This document shows positions 1 through 9,196 of a DNA stretch of 64,000 nt, piece by piece. The number at the start of each line of letters is the position of its first letter. Within the stretch, counting starts at the first letter, position 1. This DNA is from Motiliproteus sp965230735 (GTDB taxonomy: Bacteria > Pseudomonadota > Gammaproteobacteria > Pseudomonadales > Balneatricaceae). The notes under the pieces were generated by a model that was not told where the DNA came from, did no database searches, and saw only the letters and a list, made by a program, of their open reading frames with translations. The translations under genes were made by a program, and so were the position numbers. The stretch covers positions 3,891,600-3,955,599 of the forward strand of contig NZ_OZ246016.1 of NCBI RefSeq assembly GCF_965230735.1, written 5' to 3'.

Positions 1-807
<807 letters not shown>

Positions 808-869
808 GTTAAGCGGTTCCTAAAATCTATGAATTCTGAAAATAAAGGGTCTGGTTACCGAGGTTCGGC

Positions 870-1157
870 TTATTCCAGCACACCCAAAATGTCGCTTTCG
901 CTCATGATCAGCAGCTCTTCACCGTCAACCTTAACGGTGTTGCCCGAATACTGACCGAACAGCACGGTGTCGCCGGCTTTGACGTCCATCGGCTGAACAT
1001 CACCGTTCTGAAGAATACGACCCTTACCGACGGCAACAACTTCGCCCTGATTCGGCTTTTCGGTGGCAGAACCCGGCAGCACAATGCCGCTGGCGGTGGT
1101 GGTTTCTTCCTCTTTGCGACGAACTACAACGCGATCGTGAAGTGGACGAATGCTCAT
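870..1157 (-). CDS. groES: 10 kDa co-chaperonin GroES
   Basis: GroES is the heptameric lid that closes the GroEL cavity. The 95-residue protein begins MSIRPLHDRVVVRR and has the mobile-loop region (EEETTTASGIVLPG, about residues 16-29) and the GxxLVFGQY-like core (DTVLFGQYSG). The ATG at 1157 is chosen because it gives the family's normal length and N-terminus; a GGAG lies just upstream. An in-frame start 13 codons earlier would add a non-conserved extension. It is the first gene of the groES-groEL operon. Confidence 0.98.
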   Translation of the reverse strand: MSIRPLHDRVVVRRKEEETTTASGIVLPGSATEKPNQGEVVAVGKGRILQNGDVQPMDVKAGDTVLFGQYSGNTVKVDGEELLIMSESDILGVLE

Positions 1158-1252
1158 TTGAGTTAGTCTCCTGATTTTCTTATCAAAAAGTCGCAATCCG
1201 ACTTAAACAATATAAATAGACAGAGGCTCGCCCCTGCGTGACCTTGGTCTGA

Positions 1253-1281
1253 TAAGTGGGGGCACCTAAATTGAATTCAAG
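1253..1281 (-). promoter_or_regulatory. Sigma32 (heat-shock) promoter of groES-groEL
   Basis: On the minus strand CTTGAA (1276-1281) is followed after 13 bases by CCCCCACTTA (1253-1262). This fits the RpoH pattern CTTGAA-N13-14-CCCCAT-T closely. It sits about 95 bases before the groES ATG, in the gap after fxsA. No CIRCE (HrcA) inverted repeat is visible, as expected for a gammaproteobacterium. Confidence 0.8.
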
Positions 1282-1341
1282 CGTCGTTAGATAAATTTTT
1301 TTCGACCCCGGGATTTAGGACGACAAACCGGGCTGTGAGAC

Positions 1342-1866
1342 TCAGTCGTCCCGACGGTACTCTCCGTCAATGGTTTGGCCACCCTTGTTTCGACCGGCAT
1401 CGCCCGCGTCACTATTTGGACGACGCGGTTGGAAATCCTCCTGAGCGGAAGAACCGGCACTGTAGAAGGTTTGGCTTTGGTGAGTACTACCGCCATGCAT
1501 CTGCTGCGAGGCGATCACCGTGAAGTGTTTTTTCACCCGCTTGACGAAACCGCGGCGAGTCACCGGGATCAGACAGCAGAACCCGATAAAGTCGGTGACG
1601 AAGCCCGGTGTCACCAGCAACGCGCCGCCGACTGCCAGGATAATCCCTTCGATCATCTCCTGAGCCGGGATCTCACCGCTTTCCATCCGTGAGCGTGCCC
1701 GCAGCAGCGTCGACAGTCCCTGCAGGCGCAGCATATTGACCCCGATAAACGCCGACAACAGAACCAACCCAATGGTGTACCAAGCACCAATCGCCTGACC
1801 AACATTGATCAGCAACACGATCTCGATCAGAGGGACCACAACAAAAATCAGAAACAGAAAGGGCAT
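1342..1866 (-). CDS. fxsA: FxsA family inner-membrane protein
   Basis: FxsA is a small cytoplasmic-membrane protein; in E. coli its overproduction relieves F-plasmid exclusion of phage T7, but its normal role is unknown. The 174-residue product starts MPFLFLIFVVVPLIEI and has hydrophobic segments at roughly residues 3-20, 27-45 and 72-98, followed by a polar tail rich in Gln, Ser, Arg and Asp. The tail is typically variable in this family. Its place directly upstream of groES is common in gammaproteobacteria. The start ATG at 1866 fits the family N-terminus. Confidence 0.9.
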   Translation of the reverse strand: MPFLFLIFVVVPLIEIVLLINVGQAIGAWYTIGLVLLSAFIGVNMLRLQGLSTLLRARSRMESGEIPAQEMIEGIILAVGGALLVTPGFVTDFIGFCCLIPVTRRGFVKRVKKHFTVIASQQMHGGSTHQSQTFYSAGSSAQEDFQPRRPNSDAGDAGRNKGGQTIDGEYRRDD

Positions 1867-2228
1867 CGGGACTCCCGGTAGCAGGTGATGACTCTATTGA
1901 ACCTATTGGATGTCATTATTGATGGTGTCGCAATCCGGTTTTTCAATCCACCGCCAATTAAAAGGGCTTTGCTCGTCGAAAACCCGATTCCAAACCGCAG
2001 CATTTCTACCCTGCAACGAACTGAATTCGTGATCGCAGCAATAATCTTCTGCATCGCAGCAATTTAAATTTGAAAGCATGTTCCAATAAACCTACACTCC
2101 GTGATGCATTGCACCATCGGGTTTTTAATTGTAGCCATAAGACAAGCTTATCCCTGGGTGCGTAATAGAAGATGCTACAGGGGAAACCAACACCTATCCG
2201 GTTGGCCATCCCCGGATGAGGTAAAAGC
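1867..2228. other. Intergenic region between fxsA and the SDR gene
   Basis: This 362-base stretch separates divergent genes and is AT-richer than its flanks, especially 1900-2080. It should hold both promoters. The only clear structure seen is the 11-bp direct repeat described separately. No RNA gene or convincing protein-coding frame was found. Confidence 0.5.
2032..2063. repeat. Direct repeat ATCGCAGCAAT x2, 21 bp apart
   Basis: ATCGCAGCAAT occurs at 2032-2042 and again at 2053-2063. The 21-bp repeat distance is two turns of the helix, which would place two protein molecules on the same face of the DNA. It lies 165-200 bases upstream of the SDR gene. The binding role is inference. Confidence 0.4.
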
Positions 2229-2990
2229 ATGGATTTGAAAGATAAAGTGATCGTAATCACCGGCGGCGGCCAGGGCCTGGGCCGCGCCATGGCCCTGTAC
2301 TTGGCGGGAAAAGGAGCTACCCCTGCCCTGATTGACATGAACCCGCAGGCGCTGGATGAAACGGTCGGCCTCTGCCTGGAGTTGGGCATCGAGGCACGCG
2401 CTTATGTCGCCAACGTGGCTGACGAAGCGGAAGTAGAAACGGTCTTCAACAAGATTGTTGAAGAGATGGGCGGTGTCGACGGCCTGGTCAACAATGCCGG
2501 TATCACCCGCGATGCGATGTTCATCAAAGCCAAAGACGGTGAAATCACCAAACGCATGAGCCTGCAGAGCTGGCAACAGGTGATGGACGTCAACCTGACC
2601 GGTGTATTCCTGTGCGGTCGTGAAGCGGCTACCAAGATGATCGAAGCCGGTAAGCCGGGCTGCATCATCAACATCTCCAGCATTTCACGGGCCGGCAACA
2701 TCGGCCAGACCAACTACAGCGCCGCCAAAGCCGGTGTTGTGGCACTGACCACCACCTGGGCCAAAGAGTTGGCTCGTTTCGGCATCCGTACCGGCGCCAT
2801 CGCTCCGGGCTTTATCGGCACAGAAATGGTCATGAGCATGAAACCGGAAGCACTGGAAATGATGACCAAGGGCATTCCGCTCCAGCGCGTCGGCAAGCCG
2901 GAAGAGATCGCCTCGGCGGTAGCCTTCATCCTCGAGAACGACTACGTCAGCGGTCGTGTAATCGAAGTCGACGGCGCCCTGCGCCTGTAA
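2229..2990 (+). CDS. SDR family oxidoreductase (FabG-like)
   Basis: This is a classical short-chain dehydrogenase/reductase of 253 residues. It has the dinucleotide-binding TGGGQGLG (11-18), the NNAG motif (88-91), the catalytic serine region (about 150-153) and the YSAAK catalytic pair (Tyr163, Lys167), followed by the APGF loop. It resembles 3-oxoacyl-ACP reductases, but it stands alone, away from fab genes, so the substrate is uncertain; an acetoacetyl-CoA or other hydroxyacyl reductase role is equally possible. A strong terminator follows at once, so it is probably monocistronic. Confidence 0.9.
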   Translation: MDLKDKVIVITGGGQGLGRAMALYLAGKGATPALIDMNPQALDETVGLCLELGIEARAYVANVADEAEVETVFNKIVEEMGGVDGLVNNAGITRDAMFIKAKDGEITKRMSLQSWQQVMDVNLTGVFLCGREAATKMIEAGKPGCIINISSISRAGNIGQTNYSAAKAGVVALTTTWAKELARFGIRTGAIAPGFIGTEMVMSMKPEALEMMTKGIPLQRVGKPEEIASAVAFILENDYVSGRVIEVDGALRL

Positions 2991-3022
2991 TCGATTCGTC
3001 GATTCAGAGTTGATCCCAAAGA

Positions 3023-3049
3023 ACCGGTGCTTAAGCGCCGGTTTTTTTT
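3023..3049 (+). terminator. Rho-independent terminator after the SDR gene
   Basis: ACCGGTGC-TTAA-GCGCCGGT forms an 8-bp stem (one G-T pair) followed by a run of eight T. It lies about 32 bases after the SDR stop codon. Confidence 0.9.
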
Positions 3050-3089
3050 CGCCTGACTTTTGCCTCAAGTTCTGGCTTCATAGATTCCC

Positions 3090-3404
3090 ATGAACGATTC
3101 ATTGAGCAACGCCGAACGAATCTGGCAGGCGCTGGCCGCGATACCGAGCGGCTCTGTGGTCAGCTATGGTCAGCTGGCAGAACTGGCCGGACTCCCCGGC
3201 TGCGCCCGACTGGTGGGCCACACCCTGAAAAAACTCCCCGAAGGCACCCGCCTACCCTGGCACCGGGTCATCAACGCAGCCGGACGAATCAGTTTTGAAG
3301 TCGGTAGTCCCCGATTCGTCGAGCAGAAGCAGCGTTTGCTAGCTGAAGGGGTCGAATTCCACAACAATCGGATCAACCTGAACCGCCATCGTTGGAACCC
3401 CTGA
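3090..3404 (+). CDS. Alkyltransferase-like protein (ATL, MGMT family)
   Basis: ATL proteins bind O6-alkylguanine in DNA and flag it for nucleotide excision repair, but cannot remove the alkyl group. The 104-residue protein matches the C-terminal DNA-binding domain of MGMT/Ada. The active-site PCHRV is replaced by PWHRV (Trp57 in place of Cys), which is the hallmark of E. coli YbaZ-type ATLs. The family Arg finger is probably in GCARLVG (37-43). It stands alone after a terminator. Lack of the acceptor Cys makes direct repair activity unlikely. Confidence 0.93.
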   Translation: MNDSLSNAERIWQALAAIPSGSVVSYGQLAELAGLPGCARLVGHTLKKLPEGTRLPWHRVINAAGRISFEVGSPRFVEQKQRLLAEGVEFHNNRINLNRHRWNP

Positions 3405-3476
3405 GCATTTCAGAGCAGATTCTCTAGGATTCCGAAGGGGCCCGGCGGTCAGGCTGTCCACCTTTCAGGATGGGCG

Positions 3477-3692
3477 TCAGGACGGCCGATAGGAGAGTAA
3501 AAACAGCTCCTTGATCGTCTCCTGCAACTGGGCATCACTGGCTTGTAGATCGGCCAAGCACAGCTCGCCGGTGGCAAACATCGACTTGAGCCGCTCCGCT
3601 CCCCACTCCATCACCACCTTTCCGGTCCGTCGGTCGGTTACTTGCAGCTGCGGCCGTTCACGTTCGAGCCAGGCATTAACAATGTAGGTCAT
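3477..3692 (-). CDS. Small conserved-looking hypothetical protein
   Basis: This 71-residue protein starts MTYIVNAWLERERPQL. The ATG at 3692 is preferred over the upstream in-frame start because AGGAG lies 8 bases before it. It is a soluble, charged protein with a likely beta hairpin (residues 13-30, with an RTGK turn) and a helical second half. I do not recognise the family and see no signal or membrane segment. It is convergent with the ATL gene and isolated from YdgA by about 150 AT-rich bases. Confidence 0.65.
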   Translation of the reverse strand: MTYIVNAWLERERPQLQVTDRRTGKVVMEWGAERLKSMFATGELCLADLQASDAQLQETIKELFLLSYRPS

Positions 3693-3848
3693 GGCAATCA
3701 CTCCTGTGTGGTTAACCTGAAAGACCGTAGGGAGCAACATCGGCGTCTACCCCCTACAGAACTGCAGTCTAAACACACCTTAACGCGAATGCAAATAATT
3801 CTTATTTAGAAATATAATCAACCTCTGCTATGAATCCCTGCCCTCGAA

Positions 3849-5174
3849 TCAGAGCGCGGTACCATCGATCTTCAACACCCCATTTTCTGCCGTAATCACC
3901 AGATCTCCATCCTGCATCGCATCGGCAATTGGCCGGGCCTTACGCTGCAAGGTTGCATAAATCACCTGCTGTGCCTGCCCTGCTGCTTTGGCGTGAAGGT
4001 TGATATTCAGGGCATGCCTGAGATCGTTCTGGAACCGAGAACTGGCTCGGCCGGCACTCATCAAGTCACGCAGTGCCGTGGGCGATAGCTTCGTATGGTC
4101 CAGCATGACCGATCCATCCAGCGCAAAAGAGCCCTTATCGCCCAGCTCTAGCTGCAACGCCTCCACCGCCAGAACCGGATTATCCCGGATCAACTGATCG
4201 CTGAGCTGCAGCATCGCGGCGTACAGTTCCCGCTGGGCACGCTCGGCATCCCAGCGCTCCTGATCGGCCCGCTCAATGATCTGTTGGATACTGTTCACCG
4301 CCTCGGCATTGAGTTTGTCCAACGACAGATTCAACGCAAACTTGGGAATTTCATTGCCTTCGATAAGGGCGTCCTGAACCGAAAAATTCAGCCTGGAATT
4401 GGCAAACCGGGTGACTTCCCAATCGCTACGCCAGTGTGTCCTGCCGAGTCTGAATTCATCGGCACGGTTCACAAAATCCAACGCTTCGAAGCCGGCGGTC
4501 AGGTAGGAGCTGTTGTTACCGGGGCGCTGGTCGTAGCCGAATTCGCCCTGGACCGCATCGATTTTCAGCCCATCCGGTTTACCACCTCGCTGGCTTTTGA
4601 CTTCAAAAACAGGGTAGGAATAGGTGCCCGATAGCTGTTTAGAGAATTCGCCGCTGGGACTAAGTCCGGCCTGCCAGGTGATGGTGCCTGCCGAGCCGGC
4701 AACGGTATTGTTCCGGGTCGCCAGCCAAATCTCGGGAATATGGATCGTACCCTGGGCCATCTCGGTACTGACCACGCCGCTCATCAAGATCGGCTTACCG
4801 TTAAAGAGCTTCGTGGTCAGGGTTTCCTGGGCGCTGCCATCGAGCATTGAATTGCGCGCCTCGACCCGGTAAGCCAGCCCCGATAACGGCGTATCCGGAT
4901 AATGCTGGACCACATAATCGAGCTCAATACGGGCCTCTTCTCCGGACCTGCCGGCGATAACACTCACCCTGCCGGTCGACTCGAACAGTCCTCCCCGATG
5001 CTGATCGTAGATCGCATGGATCGGTACCCCTTCGATCTCGGTGCCTTTCACCTGCTCGACCAGATCCTGCACCGCCGCTTGGAGTTGCTGTTCATACTGA
5101 AGCTGCTGATAACCGGCCGCACCGGTAGCCGCGACCGCCATACCGGCGACGACTAAGAGTCCTTTTTTCATCAC
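3849..5174 (-). CDS. YdgA family protein (DUF945)
   Basis: This 441-residue protein starts with a short basic end and a hydrophobic stretch (MKKGLLVVAGMAVAATGAAGYQ), which is a signal peptide or membrane anchor. The rest is a long beta-rich domain typical of the DUF945/YdgA family, which is periplasmic or membrane-associated and of unknown function. Family landmarks are the HRGGLFESTGRVSV segment near residue 60 and the alternating polar/hydrophobic strands afterwards. It is somewhat shorter than E. coli YdgA (about 500). It lies 125 bases downstream of ampG on the same strand, but no shared promoter can be shown. Confidence 0.85.
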   Translation of the reverse strand: MMKKGLLVVAGMAVAATGAAGYQQLQYEQQLQAAVQDLVEQVKGTEIEGVPIHAIYDQHRGGLFESTGRVSVIAGRSGEEARIELDYVVQHYPDTPLSGLAYRVEARNSMLDGSAQETLTTKLFNGKPILMSGVVSTEMAQGTIHIPEIWLATRNNTVAGSAGTITWQAGLSPSGEFSKQLSGTYSYPVFEVKSQRGGKPDGLKIDAVQGEFGYDQRPGNNSSYLTAGFEALDFVNRADEFRLGRTHWRSDWEVTRFANSRLNFSVQDALIEGNEIPKFALNLSLDKLNAEAVNSIQQIIERADQERWDAERAQRELYAAMLQLSDQLIRDNPVLAVEALQLELGDKGSFALDGSVMLDHTKLSPTALRDLMSAGRASSRFQNDLRHALNINLHAKAAGQAQQVIYATLQRKARPIADAMQDGDLVITAENGVLKIDGTAL

Positions 5175-5299
5175 TACCTTCCTTGTTGGTTTCGCTTATT
5201 CCAGCAACAGCTTACAGATACCGGAATTAAAAACGCTGACTTGAGACAGCCTCGCGCTAAAAAATGTCTGGCTATGCCCGGATTGTCAGAAGTCGATTC

Positions 5300-6679
5300 C
5301 TACGACTCGACCTTGCTCCCGTCGGCGAGCGGCTGCCTCACCGAGCGTCGCCAAAGCCAGGTTGCCATCAACACGGCCGGAAGCCCCAACAGCGCGGCAT
5401 AGATAAAGAAGCTGTAGTAGCCCTGAGCATCGACCACCACCCCGGAAAAGCCGCTGACAAACTTACCCGGCAGGGTCATCAACGAGCTGAACAACGCATA
5501 CTGGGTTGCCGTATAGGCACGATTGGTGAGGCTGGAGAGATAGGCGATAAAGGCGGTACTGGACAGCCCGCCACTGAAGTTATCGGCGCTGATCACCAGG
5601 GTCAGCCAGGTTTTATCGGCTCCAACTTGGGCCAGTTGGGCAAACAGCAGGTTGGTCAGTGCCACCAGCACCGCCCCCATCAGCAACGGCCGATGCAGTC
5701 CGAAACGGACCACCAGGATACCCCCGACCATCGAACCGACGATGGTCATGACAAAGCCGTACAGTTTGCCGATCGCGGCGATATCGCTCTTGCTGAACCC
5801 GAGATCCAGATAGAACGGATTGGCCATGATCCCCATGGTGATATCGCTGAGCCGGTAAAGGCTGATAAACAGCAGCAGCCACAGCGCGATCACCCCATTG
5901 CGACGGAAGAACTCGACGAAGGGCGCCACCACCGCATCCAGAAACCAGGCCTGCAAGCGCTGGGTGCGGGTACGCGGATGGTTCAGGTGGGCGGCCCGAT
6001 GCAGCTGTTGTTCGGTGGTGTCGGCGCTGCGATTTTCAATCCGCTCGGGCTCACGGACCACCAAGACAGTGGCAATCCCGACCCCCATCAACGCCGCCAT
6101 ACTCAGGTAGGCCAACGGCCAGCTGGCGATATCGGCGATATAGAGGGCGCCGGCACCCGCGGCCAGCAACGCCACCCGGTAGCCGAAGATATAGGCCGCC
6201 GACATCGCCCCCTGATACTCGGGAATCGCCGCCTCGATCCGATAGGCGTCGATGGCGATATCCTGGGTCGACGACGAAAACGCCACCAACAAGCCCAACA
6301 GCGCGATCAGACCCAGCTGTTGCTGCGGATCGGTCAACGCCATCCCCACCAGACCCGAGGCGATCCCCAGTTGGCCCAGTAACATCCAGCTTCGTCGCTG
6401 GCCCAGATGGCCCAAACCGGGCAGCCGTATTCGATCCACCACCGGTGCCCAAAGTACCTTGATCGAGTAGGTGATCCCGATCCAGGCAAAAAAACCGATC
6501 GCACTGCGGCTGACACCGTAGTCGGTCAACCAGGCACTCAGGGTGGAAAACACCAGCAGAAACGGCAACCCGGCAGCGAAGCCGAGAAACCAGAGCGCGA
6601 TCACCTGCGGTCGGGTATAGACCAGCAGCGCCTCGCGCCAGGAGAAGGGACGCTCGCTCAAGCCGCCGCCCAATCGCAC
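5300..6679 (-). CDS. ampG: AmpG-type muropeptide permease (MFS)
   Basis: AmpG imports GlcNAc-anhydroMurNAc peptides from the periplasm for cell-wall recycling and so feeds AmpR/AmpC signalling where present. The 459-residue protein has 12 or more hydrophobic segments and the family sequence GFAAGLPFLLVFSTLSAWL near residue 33, then KVLWAPVVDR and a QDIAIDAYRIE motif near residue 145. The start is GTG at 6679; no in-frame ATG lies nearby upstream. Mpl, which re-uses the recycled tripeptide, is also in this window. No ampC or ampR is adjacent. Confidence 0.9.
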   Translation of the reverse strand: MRLGGGLSERPFSWREALLVYTRPQVIALWFLGFAAGLPFLLVFSTLSAWLTDYGVSRSAIGFFAWIGITYSIKVLWAPVVDRIRLPGLGHLGQRRSWMLLGQLGIASGLVGMALTDPQQQLGLIALLGLLVAFSSSTQDIAIDAYRIEAAIPEYQGAMSAAYIFGYRVALLAAGAGALYIADIASWPLAYLSMAALMGVGIATVLVVREPERIENRSADTTEQQLHRAAHLNHPRTRTQRLQAWFLDAVVAPFVEFFRRNGVIALWLLLFISLYRLSDITMGIMANPFYLDLGFSKSDIAAIGKLYGFVMTIVGSMVGGILVVRFGLHRPLLMGAVLVALTNLLFAQLAQVGADKTWLTLVISADNFSGGLSSTAFIAYLSSLTNRAYTATQYALFSSLMTLPGKFVSGFSGVVVDAQGYYSFFIYAALLGLPAVLMATWLWRRSVRQPLADGSKVES

Positions 6680-6748
6680 GGCAGCTGGCGAGACTCGATC
6701 ATCAGGATCGGCCCAATCGCGAAATGAACCACGAAACGAATCGCGTAA

Positions 6749-7231
6749 TTAGTCACGGAAGTTGTTGTACTGCAGCGGCAGATCGATATCCGCTTCGCGC
6801 AGCATCGCAATGGCCTGCTGCAGGTCATCACGCTTCTTACCGGTCACACGCACCTGATCTCCCTGGATCGCGGCCTGCACCTTCATCTTCTTATCTTTGA
6901 TCAGCTTGACGATCTTCTTCGCCGTCGGCTGATCGAGGCCCTGCTTCAGGCCAACCTGCTGCTTCACCTGCATACCGCTCTTGGCCGGGGCGTTGAAGTC
7001 CAGTGCCTTAGGGTCGATGTTACGCTTGACCAGCTTGTTGATCAGGATGTCGCGCATCTGCTGCAACTGGAAATCGCCTTCAGCCGCCATGGTGATGTCG
7101 GAATCACTCGCTTCAAAGCTCGCGTTGACCCCTTTGAAGTCATACCGGGTACCGATCTCACGGTTAGCCTGATCGACGGCGTTGTTTACTTCATGCATAT
7201 CCAGCTCGGATACCACATCGAATGACGGCAT
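6749..7231 (-). CDS. yajQ: YajQ family nucleotide-binding protein
   Basis: YajQ proteins bind nucleotides; a Xanthomonas member binds cyclic di-GMP and works with a LysR regulator. The 160-residue protein starts MPSFDVVSELDMHEV, the standard family N-terminus, and ends LPLQYNNFRD. The ATG at 7231 has GGAGG 6 bases upstream and replaces an upstream in-frame start that adds 18 unrelated residues. Two ferredoxin-like halves are typical. It sits 69 bases before ampG on the same strand and is divergent from panE. Confidence 0.94.
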   Translation of the reverse strand: MPSFDVVSELDMHEVNNAVDQANREIGTRYDFKGVNASFEASDSDITMAAEGDFQLQQMRDILINKLVKRNIDPKALDFNAPAKSGMQVKQQVGLKQGLDQPTAKKIVKLIKDKKMKVQAAIQGDQVRVTGKKRDDLQQAIAMLREADIDLPLQYNNFRD

Positions 7232-7387
7232 ATTGCCTCCTTGGTGAGTAATAGGGTCTGCCAACAGGCCCTGATGATGGCACAATACCCGAACTGTTAC
7301 CGATGCCGGGCGCGACTGATTCTAACCCACCGAACCGGCTTGATACCAAACCCGATCGCCAGATTTCAGCCTCAAGTACGCCAGCCT

Positions 7388-8362
7388 ATGCATCCAACCG
7401 ACAACCCCTCCTCCGCGAGCCATTGGCATATCCTCGGTGCAGGTGCGATCGGTTGCCTGTGGGCCAGCCATCTACAGCTGCAACAACAGCCGGTCTCGGT
7501 GCTGGTTCGCAGCGATTCGAAACTGCAACAATTTCAGCAGCCCTGGTCACTCAGCGGCCAAAGCCAGGCCGAGGGGATTCAACTTCAGGCCGAGCTGAAT
7601 CAGGCCGAAAGCCCAATCAGCCGACTACTGGTCACGACCAAGAGCTACGACACTCTGGCCGCTGTGGAGGCGGTCCGACATCGGCTCAGCAAGGATGCCG
7701 TTATCGTGCTGCTGCAGAACGGCATGGGGCAACAGCAGTTGCTGGCGGAGCACCTATCCGAGGTTCCGATCTATGTCGGCACCACCACCGAAGGGGCATT
7801 TTTAGCCGAGCAGCAACTGATTCATGCCGGTCGCGGTGAAAGCTGGTTCGGGCCACTCAATGCCGCCGCACAACAGCTGGGCGAACAACCACTGCAGCCG
7901 CTACTGAACCTTGACCTGCAAAGTGGCTATGACCCACAGGTGCTGAATCGACTGTGGCAGAAACTGGCCATCAACGCAGCGATCAACGGTCTGACCGCCC
8001 TGCACGATTGTCAGAATGGCATCCTGGCCGACAATCCGGACTACCGCCAGCAGATGGCGCAGTTATGTAGCGAGGTGGAGCGCTTGGCCGCCGCCTTGGA
8101 TCAACCCTTATTCGATCAACCGCTGATCATCCGCGCCGAAGCGGTAGCCAGAGCAACCGCGGCTAACTTCTCTTCTATGCTTCAAGATGTTCGCCACCAT
8201 CGCCGCACCGAGATCGACGCCATCAACGGCTATCTTTGCGATCAGGCACAGACCCTTGGCATCGACCTGCCGAACAACCGATCGCTGGTGGAACAGATTC
8301 GTCAGCGTCACCCATCCGCCTCAGATATTCCCAAACCAGATCATCCCGACCGAGAGAGCTAA
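7388..8362 (+). CDS. panE: 2-dehydropantoate 2-reductase
   Basis: PanE (ApbA) uses NADPH to reduce 2-dehydropantoate to pantoate in pantothenate and CoA synthesis. The 324-residue protein has the Rossmann motif GAGAIG at 17-22, a TTKSYDT segment and an LLQNGMG motif in the N-terminal domain. It also has the helical C-terminal domain with KLAINAAINGLTAL. The ATG at 7388 is chosen because upstream frame content is unlike the family. It runs 2 bases into the adenosyltransferase gene, so the two are probably translated from one mRNA. Confidence 0.9.
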   Translation: MHPTDNPSSASHWHILGAGAIGCLWASHLQLQQQPVSVLVRSDSKLQQFQQPWSLSGQSQAEGIQLQAELNQAESPISRLLVTTKSYDTLAAVEAVRHRLSKDAVIVLLQNGMGQQQLLAEHLSEVPIYVGTTTEGAFLAEQQLIHAGRGESWFGPLNAAAQQLGEQPLQPLLNLDLQSGYDPQVLNRLWQKLAINAAINGLTALHDCQNGILADNPDYRQQMAQLCSEVERLAAALDQPLFDQPLIIRAEAVARATAANFSSMLQDVRHHRRTEIDAINGYLCDQAQTLGIDLPNNRSLVEQIRQRHPSASDIPKPDHPDRES

Positions 8363-8364
8363 CC

Positions 8365-8928
8365 ATGGGCAACCGACTTTCGAAGATTTACACCCGTACC
8401 GGCGACAAAGGTACCACCGGCCTGGGGGACGGCTCGCGGGTCAACAAGGATGACGCCCGAATCGAAGCGATCGGCGATATCGATGAGCTCAACAGTCTGA
8501 TCGGCCTGCTCAATTGCGAGCTCGACGAAGCCGATTCACTGCGCGATCAGCTGCACGAGATCCAGCAGAACCTGTTCAATCTGGGGGGCGAACTGTCGGT
8601 TCCTGGCTATGCGCTGATCAAGGCCGAGCATATCGAAGCGCTGGAACAGCTACTGGATCAGCTCAACGACGATCTGCCGCCGTTGAAGGACTTTATCCTG
8701 CCCGGCGGCAACCGTGCCGCGTCGGTCTGCCACCTGGCCCGTAGCGTCTGTCGCCGCGCCGAACGCCGACTGGTCACCCTGAGCCGCGACAGCGATACCC
8801 GTCCCGAATGCCAGAGCTACCTGAATCGACTGTCCGACCTGCTGTTTGTCTGCGCCCGCTGGCTTGCGCGACGGGACGGCGGCCAGGAAATCCTGTGGCG
8901 CCACCGCCAAGAGCGGGGAAAAAGTTAG
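8365..8928 (+). CDS. PduO-type cob(I)alamin adenosyltransferase
   Basis: This enzyme transfers the adenosyl group of ATP to cob(I)alamin to make coenzyme B12. The 187-residue protein carries the ATP-binding N-terminal motif YTRTGDKGTTGLGDGSRV (9-26) and the family segments DELNSLIGLL and RAAS-CHLARSVCRRAERR in the helical bundle. The ATG at 8365 is supported by the start of the conserved motif and by its position 2 bases after panE. No cobalamin riboswitch or other cob genes are close. Confidence 0.93.
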   Translation: MGNRLSKIYTRTGDKGTTGLGDGSRVNKDDARIEAIGDIDELNSLIGLLNCELDEADSLRDQLHEIQQNLFNLGGELSVPGYALIKAEHIEALEQLLDQLNDDLPPLKDFILPGGNRAASVCHLARSVCRRAERRLVTLSRDSDTRPECQSYLNRLSDLLFVCARWLARRDGGQEILWRHRQERGKS

Positions 8929-8932
8929 TCAA

Positions 8933-9196
8933 TTAATGGCTTAACACGAAATAGATGATCACACCCAGTACCGGGCAATAGAGCAGCATCGCGGTACGAA
9001 TCAGGTGGTTGATGCCGTGAAGCTCCATAAAGCTCTCGACGATCAGATGCCCTTTTAGTGCGGTCAGTAGCAAGATAACACCGGTAACCCAGGCCAGGGT
9101 GGAGCTGTCGGTCAGGTAGAAACTCAACAGCGTCATGATCATCAGCAATAGCCAGATCAGCGCCGGGGTATGCAGCAGTTTAGAAATCGTTTTCAT
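8933..9196 (-). CDS. NorF / cytochrome oxidase subunit IV-like membrane protein
   Basis: This is an 87-residue integral membrane protein with three hydrophobic segments (about 12-27, 32-48 and 62-84). It resembles the small prokaryotic cytochrome c oxidase subunit IV / NorF family. Its ATG (9196) overlaps the stop of the upstream subunit-III gene by four bases (ATGA), so translation is coupled. In denitrifiers NorE and NorF accompany the nitric oxide reductase NorCB. No norCB, norD or norQ is visible here, so the role is inferred only from family and pairing. Confidence 0.75.
   Translation of the reverse strand: MKTISKLLHTPALIWLLLMIMTLLSFYLTDSSTLAWVTGVILLLTALKGHLIVESFMELHGINHLIRTAMLLYCPVLGVIIYFVLSH

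Noticed and set aside
5264..6382. Long open frame opposite ampG (about 370 codons)
   Set aside because: The translation is rich in His, Gln, Arg and Gly with no fold; it mirrors the ampG codons.
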